Positions 56,498 to 64,000 of a stretch of 64,000 nt of DNA are shown one piece after another. Position 1 is the first letter of the stretch. Each line of letters starts with the position of its first letter. Both the position numbers and the translations under genes were made by a program. Source of the stretch: Siderastrea siderea (lineage: Eukaryota > Cnidaria > Anthozoa > Scleractinia > Rhizangiidae); assembly GCA_964030785.1 (NCBI GenBank), contig OZ034967.1, forward strand, positions 64,490,742 through 64,554,741, read 5' to 3'. Below the pieces are notes generated by a model, which saw only the letters and a program-made list of their open reading frames with translations, had not been told where the DNA came from and searched no databases.

Positions 56498-57955
56498 GAA
56501 GAAAAGTCGGGCACTTTTGTAACTTTTGTCTCTCTTGATGATAGCTATGCTTAGATCTTTGCAGAAAAAACTAAATAAAATCATGGGAATACTTACTGCT
56601 GTAAACCCACGGCATGCAAGTAGTCAGTTAATACCACACAAATCTGCATGTATTAGGCTCTGATGTGTCCTCGAGAGGTTACGAAAGTGCCCTATGTTGT
56701 GGTAACTGTTTGTTTAAAAGCAATAAAATCCATTTCTGTGCTAAATTGTAGCTATTGCCTTACCATTTATGCGCCAAACGATTCTCTCAATTACCACAGC
56801 ACTTTAAATCTGAGTTATTTTGGCTCACAAAAATCTGCCGTGTATGTGTTTGACTTTTCATGTCCATGAAAAGAATCACGATTCGGAAAAAGCCCATTTT
56901 TTACATCACGAATTTGAACAAATGAGTTTGACAATTTAAGTCGGTCAATCGCGCTATAATTTTAGAGGAAGTTGAAGCTATCTTTTGCCAATGCAACAAA
57001 GAAAACTTGAAGTGAATCGGATAAATCCTTATTTTTTTATGGAGATTTCAAGTTACTAATGTCAAAAAAGCGGCGATGTTACAAAAGTTCCCTATTTGCT
57101 AGAAGTTCCAGAAGGTGGTTTCACAATAATTTCTTGAGAGATTGTGAAGTTTAATGCAATCAAATTAAACTTTAGTATTAGAGAAATAGTTGACCAAAAA
57201 TTGAACTTTGTCCTAAAAAAGGAAGAGGAGTTAGAGCTGTGGAAATGCATTTATTCTACTTTGGCGCTTTTCGCGGTAATGGCCGTAAGGGTGTATGGTT
57301 GCAGGAACTATATATACGACTCAATGTATCGCTGAATTATAGTAAAAACGAGTAATACTAATTGTGTAATATAAAACTGACTGCCTGTGAGCTATTCTGT
57401 TGCTTAGAAACATTTCCAAAGCAATGCACAAAACGGTGAAGTTTTATACAGTACCCGAGACAACCATCGTTTCGTCGTACAAGAAAGAGGGCGTAGCTCC
57501 GGGACAACTTTAAATAAAATATTGCAGAGGAGTGCATTTAGTAGTAAAAGTATTTATGAAGAACGTGTACCTTTTACTTCAAGTAAAAAGAAGATGAGCA
57601 AAAGAATGATAAACAAGATGGTGATGATTGAGTATCACCTACTACACTTGTAGTGCAAGCCTTCACGCGGTCTGATTTGTAGCGCAAAGTTAGGACAACC
57701 TTTTGAACTATTTACTGGTCTGCAGGAAACTTTGTACATACTTCTCTGCTTTCATTTGACTTTTTTAATGTTTTTAACTTATCCTTGATTGATATCTTTG
57801 TATATTACTGCACTTAATTAGCTAGAGGTTCCAAATGGGGTCTTAATGTAAGTGGCTTTAATTTTTTTAACTATTTATGTACATTGTAGTGGTGAACGGT
57901 ATTTTCAAGTTTTTTCGCGCCATTTAATATCATCTGTTCAAATAAACTGCAGTTA

Positions 57956-58002
57956 CTGTAACAGTTAAAAGTTGCTAAAAATTCCACTTTTAACTGTTAC
58001 AG
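57956..58002. other. Perfect 17-bp hairpin
   Basis: CTGTAACAGTTAAAAGT (57956-57972) and its exact inverse at 57986-58002 are separated by a 13-base loop. It lies just outside the left end of the TTAA element. Its role is unknown. Confidence 0.8.
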
Positions 58003-58011
58003 GGTCCATTC

Positions 58012-59406
58012 TTAATCCTATTTAGCTTGGACTTTTTTTGTTCCAGAGCTTGGAGGAGGTACAAAATGCCGCCTTCTTAACTCCAAGAAAGTTTAAGCTA
58101 CGACAACGAAACTTCGATAGCACGTCCAAAAATCTTTTTTTTGAAGTTCGTAACATGACCTGATGACGTCACATGATGTGGGTAAGACGTCATTATTGCC
58201 AAAATGGCGGCCATCTTGAATCCGTCATCTAAGATTTCATGTTCTTGTCAAAACCTCTGAAAACCACCAAAATTGGCCTAAAAGTAATTCAAACCAATAA
58301 ATGAATGATCAAAACGATCTTAAAATGTAACATATAGCACAATTAAGTTTAAAATTTTCCTCTCCTCCCCCTTTAGCTGAAGCTTTTTTCGAGCGAAGTC
58401 GTGACCCTCGGACGCACGGGAAAAGTCATTCCCCCAGAGTGGTACAATGGGAGGAGGGGGGTGATGGAACCTCTCTTGGGTTTCTTATACGTTACCATGC
58501 CTTTAGTCTGTGATGTGCTCTACAAGATGAGATACATTTTATGGGTTGTGGCGCTGCTGGGGGCCTGTGACGCCACCATCTAGTATTGTAGAAGTTTTCA
58601 TAAAAAGGCGGAAATTGACATTTTTAATGCTACACAAGTAGAATATGACATAATTAAGCAATTTGCTTCTTTATCTTTTATCACCTAACAACACGCATTT
58701 TTACTCAAAAATGGCTTGACCACCTGCTACTTATGACGTCATATCTCGTAGCCATAGTAAACGATTCTCACCAAACTTAGGTCAAAATGTGTCTAAGGTA
58801 TATGCGTACAGCTACTGAAAATGGCAGGTGCTGATGAAGAATCATATTAGAAAAATTCAAGAAAAACCTTATGGGGGCTGGCAACCCTCCCATCCCTTGT
58901 ACATCCGAGGTTAAGAATTGTGAGGACAAAAGTTGATCCAACTCCGAGAGTATGAAAGCCTTGACAAGAAAATGTCGAGGGTGATACAGGTGTCCCAAAA
59001 CGTTTCCTTTGAGGTCCAATAACAACATTTGATGACGTCACCTGACGTAATTCCTTGCTTTTTCCAAAACCTTGAGAAACCATTAACATTGGACAATAAC
59101 CATTGAAAAGCAACACAAGAAGACTCAAATGGTGTAAAAATGTAAAAGTTAGCGAAGTGGAAATAAAATCTTTCATTTAGAACAGTAAAACTTAAAATTG
59201 TGAAAAAGCTCCTGTCAAAATATGGTTGCCATGGCAACACCAAATTGGATGGACAAAGACATGTCAAACCAAATTGTTTCTAGCTAAATTTTAGGGAAAG
59301 TAACACAGTTTGGTGGCTTTTTCTTGCATATTAGAAAGCTTGTAGCGTTCAATTTGAGCGTGGGCTCTTTGTTCTCCCCAACTCCCAAGCTAAATAGGGT
59401 TTAAAG
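58012..59406. mobile_element. TTAA-flanked element with CRE and ATGGCGGC motifs
   Basis: TTAA at 58012-58015 is followed by TCCTATTTAGCTTGG, and CCAAGCTAAATAGGGT is followed by TTAA near 59402: inverted termini with a TTAA target duplication. Inside are GATGACGTCACATGATG, AAAATGGCGGCCATCTTG, and further GACGTCA copies. Fragments of the same family occur at 18540-18800, 39090-39400, 55030-55340, and its terminal part at 20272 and 41669. ORFs on both strands are unremarkable, so it is probably non-autonomous. Confidence 0.65.
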
Positions 59407-60049
59407 CCATAAGCTGTAAGACTGTTACCCGATCTATACCGTTACATAGACGACCAAGAAAAGTCCTAACCTATTTAGCTACACGCAGGGTAGGGAAGTG
59501 ATTCGTTACAAATTACTAAGGAAAGTCACTTAAGAACATTATAGGAGCCACTTAACTTGTTAGTTGGCCATAAGTTCCAAGAAGTCTTTTATCCTTCATC
59601 TTTTGAATTAATAGGTTGCTGAGATGAAAAGCGTCGTTGAGATTGGATAAACGTCTATTTTATGCCACATGAACGCTGAAGTTCCATAGCAATTTGTGGG
59701 CCTCCGCAATAAGAGCGCAAGGTGAACACTGCCTTACCCGAAGGGGGGATAGAATAAAATTACAAGTACATTTATTGATTTTCTCCTGAGGATTTTGAAA
59801 AAAAATTTGCAACGTTTCTTGACTATAATAACTTATAATTACAGTGAAGAAAAACATTAAAATTCTAATAAGAAAAATTTGATTTACATAAAAAACGAAA
59901 AAAAAACAAAACTAACGTGCACATAAATCAAATTGCGAGGTATCTTGTGCGAGGGTAACCCTGCACTTGAGACCTGCGACTAATTATTACGCCAGGTGTC
60001 AAGGCTGTGAATACTACACATCAAGGTAAACAAGCTCTGGTAGTACACA

Positions 60050-60170
60050 GGAACTAGACCGTTCAAACATTTCTATACATAAACGTCGCATGTCTTAGAT
60101 ACAGTTGTTTGAACTAGACCGTTCAAACATTTTTATACATAAACGTCGCATGTGTTAGATACAGTTGGTG
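60050..60170. repeat. Tandem duplication, about 62-bp period
   Basis: Two copies of GAACTAGACCGTTCAAACAT followed by TATACATAAACGTCGCATGT and TTAGATACAGTTG, differing at only a few bases. Confidence 0.9.
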
Positions 60171-60560
60171 TGAGATAGAAAACAAGTAGACGTTTGTGTT
60201 ATTTCTTTTCCGACCTATCACCGGCCCGTAACAATCACAAATCTTAAATTTCACTTCTTGGTCTTGCCTTTTCTTAAGTGTTGTATTATTTTTCATAGCA
60301 TGTCAGAAGGCTTTCTCCCTTCCGCAGAATCCACTGACACCTAGCGATACCTAAACCAGCTCGCTTGTTCTTTGTGTTTACTAATTATATGATGTTCTTT
60401 TAATTCTTGTAACACCCAAACCCTTTTAATTTTTCTTATTTTCAGGTTTTGATTTTTGTGTAACAACACTACATTTGTTGGACCAAGACGGTTCTTTTCT
60501 TATGTAAAATGACCGTTCATTGCATCTTGCTTTTAGAGCAAAAAAATGACTAAAACATAG

Positions 60561-60760
60561 NNNNNNNNNNNNNNNNNNNNNNNNNNNNNNNNNNNNNNNN
60601 NNNNNNNNNNNNNNNNNNNNNNNNNNNNNNNNNNNNNNNNNNNNNNNNNNNNNNNNNNNNNNNNNNNNNNNNNNNNNNNNNNNNNNNNNNNNNNNNNNNN
60701 NNNNNNNNNNNNNNNNNNNNNNNNNNNNNNNNNNNNNNNNNNNNNNNNNNNNNNNNNNNN
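60561..60760. other. Assembly gap (200 N)
   Basis: Exactly 200 undetermined bases, probably a placeholder of arbitrary length. Confidence 1.
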
Positions 60761-62209
60761 GCGAGAAAAACCACCGGCACCCAGTGCAAACTATACTTGA
60801 AATTTCAAACGTTTTTTTTCCTCCACAAACACAATATGACCCTGGAAATAGGACTATGAAAGTTTCTTTTAAAGCCACCTTTAAATGAACGTGAAATGAG
60901 CATACCTGTATTTTAACGTCACGTCAGGTATTTTGATTCATGTAGCCGTGTTTCTTACAACTTTTTGAACACACCTCCACCTCGATCATTTTGTTCCCTA
61001 ATTCAATTGAATTCCTTATACTGTACCAGCAATTGTTCTGTCAAACCTGTGAATGGAAAACCTTTCTGATTCGTCCATAAGCAAAGATATCAATGTTATA
61101 CCACAGATCTCTGGTATAGCATCCATACCTCATCTTTGAAGTATGGTCGCCGTTATATTTCACAGCAAAGCATGGATGTTATGTTTAGATATCTGGACTC
61201 ATTTTTAGTTTAAAACTGAAATCCGACAAAAGGGCTTTGTGGATTTAATTCTCTCACATAACTATGAAAAGGGCATACGCGGACGTTCTATGTACATAAT
61301 TTTTAATCAAAATTTGCAATTTTGAACAAGTTCTTTGACGGAAAAGCTTGTTGGATTGCAAATCTGCGCCCACACGGATGACACTAAGTGATTGAGGTTT
61401 CATTGGAGAATTCGTGTCTCTGTTTTGTCTTGTTAACTTTGATTAAAAGATAGAAGTAAAAGCTACTATGTGATCACAAAGTCAGTCCAAGAAAGCGACC
61501 ATATCGTGGTACTGAATTTCTTAACAATTTCTCGAAATTTACAACACATTTGTTTCTTTACGTCGTTGCTTAGAAGGCTTGTCAATTGAACTGGTAATGC
61601 GTCTCCACTATTTTCCCTTAAAGAATCAGACCAGTCGATTAAATGCAACATTCCTATGGAACTCTACCATGTTCTGCTGAAAAAATATGTGTAACTTCCA
61701 CTGCTCCAGGGTTGGACATAAAAGCAGTTTAGGTCAAAATCACATTTTCTGTTTGTACTAGTTAACCTTTTGTTTTTCAGAAACAAATTATCGTGCAAAA
61801 AGCTTGGCTGTTCCCCTAAAATTATAAAATGCTCGTGCTAAGCTGACATAACACGTTTTAAAACATCACAGGATATTCTAAAACGAAATTTTGGATTGGC
61901 ACAAATTCCGTTGTTTCCGGTTAAAAACAACGCGCTTAAATTTGCCAAGTAACGCTGGAGCTGTCACAGATCTAAACTAACAAATGAGGAACTTTTATAT
62001 TGCAAATTTCTTGTCAAATCCAGCATGCCATAAATAACACGAATTGACCGGTTTTGAGTCAATGAACGTTGGAAAGTTTTTTCAAAGTGTCTTATTGTTT
62101 GCTCAGTAAAAGTTTCAAGAAATTCGGAAGTCTTGTATTTTATATTATTTAGGGCACTTAAGGATAGATTATTCATCGAATGAACAAAATTCCGCCACTA
62201 ACTCGACAG

Positions 62210-62474
62210 AACGTGATAAGTGACCATAGAAAATTTCCAACGGTGTCATTTCTTTTTTTTTTAAAAAAACGCAAATGACCACGTAAATTTTCAACGTCGC
62301 TTTGAAACAAACAAATTAACCGATGGAATTTCGAACGTCGCCCTTAGACAAACTTACAATGACCATGGGCATTTCCAAAGTCGCTTTCAGATAAAATCGA
62401 AATGACCATGGAAATTCCGACGTCTTCTGTTTGAAAAATGCGACTGACTTAGGTAAACTTCCAACGTGATCTTG
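62210..62474. repeat. Degenerate tandem repeat, about 55-60-bp period
   Basis: About five diverged copies of AATGACCATGGAAATTTCCAACGTCG-like phrases (written here as AATGACCATGG plus AAATTTCCAACGTCG) separated by TTTGAAACAAA-like stretches. Confidence 0.6.
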
Positions 62475-62478
62475 TAAA

Positions 62479-64000
62479 CCCTTTGCGTACCAAGTGGCCA
62501 TATATGGCCACTTAAATACAGGCCCCATACGGGCGACCTTGAAAGAGGGTTCTTAAGGGCTGGAAACTAATGGTACATTTCAAGGCATAGTACACAAAGT
62601 AGTTCTTCACTGTCTTCGAAGATTTTCTCCATTGAGCTTGTTTTTGGACCAATTTTGAAGAGTTTTGCGATTTAAGCGTTTTGAACGGGGCGATTTAAAA
62701 ATGGCGGCTCTTCAAGATGATGCTACACTAGATCAAAAACGATGTTGAAATTCAATTTATCAACGAAGAAGTCCTCCCTCTGGCTAATTTTACCGAGCAT
62801 CAAGCCTCTGATCAGGAGTTTTAATCTGATGAATAGGAATTAAGCTCAGAAGATTCGAGTGAAGACGAGGAAGAGAATAGTGAGAATGAAGTGGGATTTG
62901 ACGAAGAAGAATGGTCAAGAGAAGTCAAACGCAGAATAGATATTGACTTCAGTGAAGAAACAGGAATAAATTTCAATGCAAGAAACGTGAAATCGTGTTT
63001 GGATTATTTTGATCTCTTTTTTACACAAGAGGTATGGCACTTGCTAGTTAGTCAAACTAATTTGTATGCAGAACAGAAGAGAGGGCCAACAGAAAGCTCT
63101 GTATGGTATCCAGTTACAGAGAGTGAGACGAAAGCTTGGATTAGTGTTTATCTAAATATGGGGCTGATAACCAAGCCAAACATTAATTGTTACTGGAGTA
63201 CTCATCCTGTCCTGAGTACCCCTTTCTCCCCATCTGTGATGTCTAGAACAAGATTCCTTCAAATTTTACGCTACCTCCACTTTGCTGACAACAGCTGTGC
63301 TCCCCCGCATGACTCTGCGGATTACAACAAGCTGTACAAAATTCAGCCTTTCCTAGATTTGGTTATAGCCAGGTTTCAGGAAGTGTACACACCTGAGCAG
63401 CAACTTGCCATAGATGAGACTTTAATCAAGTTCAAAGGCAAAATTCACTTCAGGCAGTTTATTCCTATAATGACAGGCAGATTGGGAATAAAGGCTTTCA
63501 CTATTGCTGAATCAAGTAGTGGTTATGTCTTGAACAGCAAGATTTATACTGGCAAAGAAAATAATGAAGTTCAGAGAGATTTAGGAAGGAAGGAGGTTAT
63601 GTCTGTGATGCAACCTTACCTAGATAAAGGTTCTGTGCCTTTATGGACAATTACTATACCTCCGTAGCATTGTTTGAAGAGTTGGAAGAAAGGAAAACCC
63701 TTGCATGTGGTACAGTTAGGTTCAACAGGGTAAACTTGCCAAGAGAGATTTTTGGCTTGAAAGAAAAGGCAGTGAAAGATCTCAAAAGAGGACTGTCTGT
63801 ACAGGCAAAAGGGAAATTTGACGTGCGTGACATGGCGTGACAGGAAGCCAGTAGGTGTTTTAGCTACCCTTCCCACCAGTAAAGAGGACTCGAGCATAGT
63901 GCAGCGGTCAGTTAAAGCAAACGGGAAGTGGGAAAAGAAAGAATTCCATCGACCATGTCTAATTGCCCTCTATAACACCTTTATGGGCAGTGTAGATGTG
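62479..64000 (+). mobile_element. piggyBac-type transposon, partial
   Basis: The left end is proposed at 62479 (CCCTTTGCGTACC), preceded by TAAA, a decayed TTAA. Terminal sequences beginning CCCTTTG next to TTAA are known for piggyBac elements. A 22-bp perfect palindrome (62492-62513) with core CCATATATGG follows. The transposase gene begins inside and the element runs off the window end, so the right terminus is not seen. Confidence 0.7.
62701..64000 (+). pseudogene. piggyBac transposase, frameshifted, 3' end not in window
   Basis: A possible start ATGGCGGCTC at 62701 stops after 15 codons. An acidic stretch (SSEDEEENSENE) then leads into the main frame, 62891-63667. That frame carries the DDE_Tnp_1_7 fold: EVWHLLVSQTNLYAEQ, SVWYPVTESETKAWISVYLN, LRYLHFADNS, the first catalytic Asp in QQLAIDETLIKFKGK, and FTIAESSSGYVLNSKIYTGK. 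The frame shifts near 63635 to give MDNYYTSVALFEELEERKTL (second Asp), and again near 63825 to give TWRDRKPVGVLATLPTS and YNTFMGSVDV at the window edge (region of the third Asp). Two shifts and the early stop make it inactive. Confidence 0.85.

Larger units (their letters stand above)
55020..58011. other. End of unit D and partial further unit
   Basis: 55020-55340 matches 39080-39400 and contains CGTCATCCAAGATGGCGG followed by CCATCTTGGCCGCCATCTTGG. 55550-55880 matches intron-1 sequence of the other units (5490-5800), suggesting a further, mostly missing receptor unit. No GPCR exon is found downstream. A 71-codon ORF at 56158-56373 is unrecognised. A (CT)n tract lies at 56439-56495. An unusual hairpin is at 57956-58002. 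Confidence 0.45.
59407..62209. other. Intergenic region with the assembly gap, no gene seen
   Basis: It contains a direct duplication at 60050-60170 and the run of N. A short palindromic phrase TATACCA...TGGTATA lies near 61099-61121. No coding sequence can be supported. Confidence 0.5.

Overview
This 64 kb window is animal genomic DNA: AT-rich, spliced, dense in transposons and microsatellites, with a 200-base assembly gap at 60561-60760. The receptor type, the GIY-YIG Penelope-like elements, DIRS, hAT, piggyBac and THAP-transposase relics, and the many short inverted-repeat elements fit a cnidarian, most likely an anthozoan (coral or anemone). That is an inference from gene style; no marker gene is present.

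The backbone is a tandem array of duplicated units on the + strand. Each unit centres on one small class A (rhodopsin-like) GPCR gene. Copy A (864-1661) is a decayed pseudogene. Copy B (8911-9364) has an intact first coding exon but no second exon that I can find. Copies C (25922-27909) and D (48173-50246) are intact two-exon genes of 301 and 300 residues. Each of B, C and D has a related block ending in a good splice donor 4.4-4.8 kb upstream (4462, 21074, 43691) and a splice acceptor six bases before the ATG. This implies a conserved 5' noncoding exon. The intron that follows the DRH motif carries degenerate GTGATG repeats in all three copies. Spacer DNA can be aligned between units, so many insertions can be read against a paralogous empty site.

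Region by region: 0-12 kb holds copies A and B, Penelope and LINE fragments, and nested miniature elements. A block at about 12.15-17.89 kb is absent from unit D. It carries a C2H2-like finger ORF, an acidic-tailed ORF, a frameshifted THAP/transposase gene, a GTP cyclohydrolase feedback regulator (GFRP/GCHFR)-like gene divergent from the THAP gene, and two unclassified ORFs. Unit C (17.9-34.1 kb) holds copy C, a long-inverted-repeat element and a head-to-head Penelope insertion with a hammerhead ribozyme motif. A degenerate DIRS-like tyrosine-recombinase retroelement occupies 34.15-39.0 kb and is itself interrupted by a 789-bp inverted-repeat element whose near-identical twin lies at 18.85 kb. 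Unit D (39.4-55.4 kb) holds copy D, a 5'-truncated LINE, several MITEs and a hAT relic. From 55.4 kb to the end there is a partial unit, a TTAA-flanked element, the gap, short tandem repeats and a frameshifted piggyBac transposase running off the end.

The likely functional genes are GPCR C, GPCR D and the GFRP-like gene; GPCR B could at most make a truncated four-helix product. Most of the rest is mobile-element sequence in various stages of decay.
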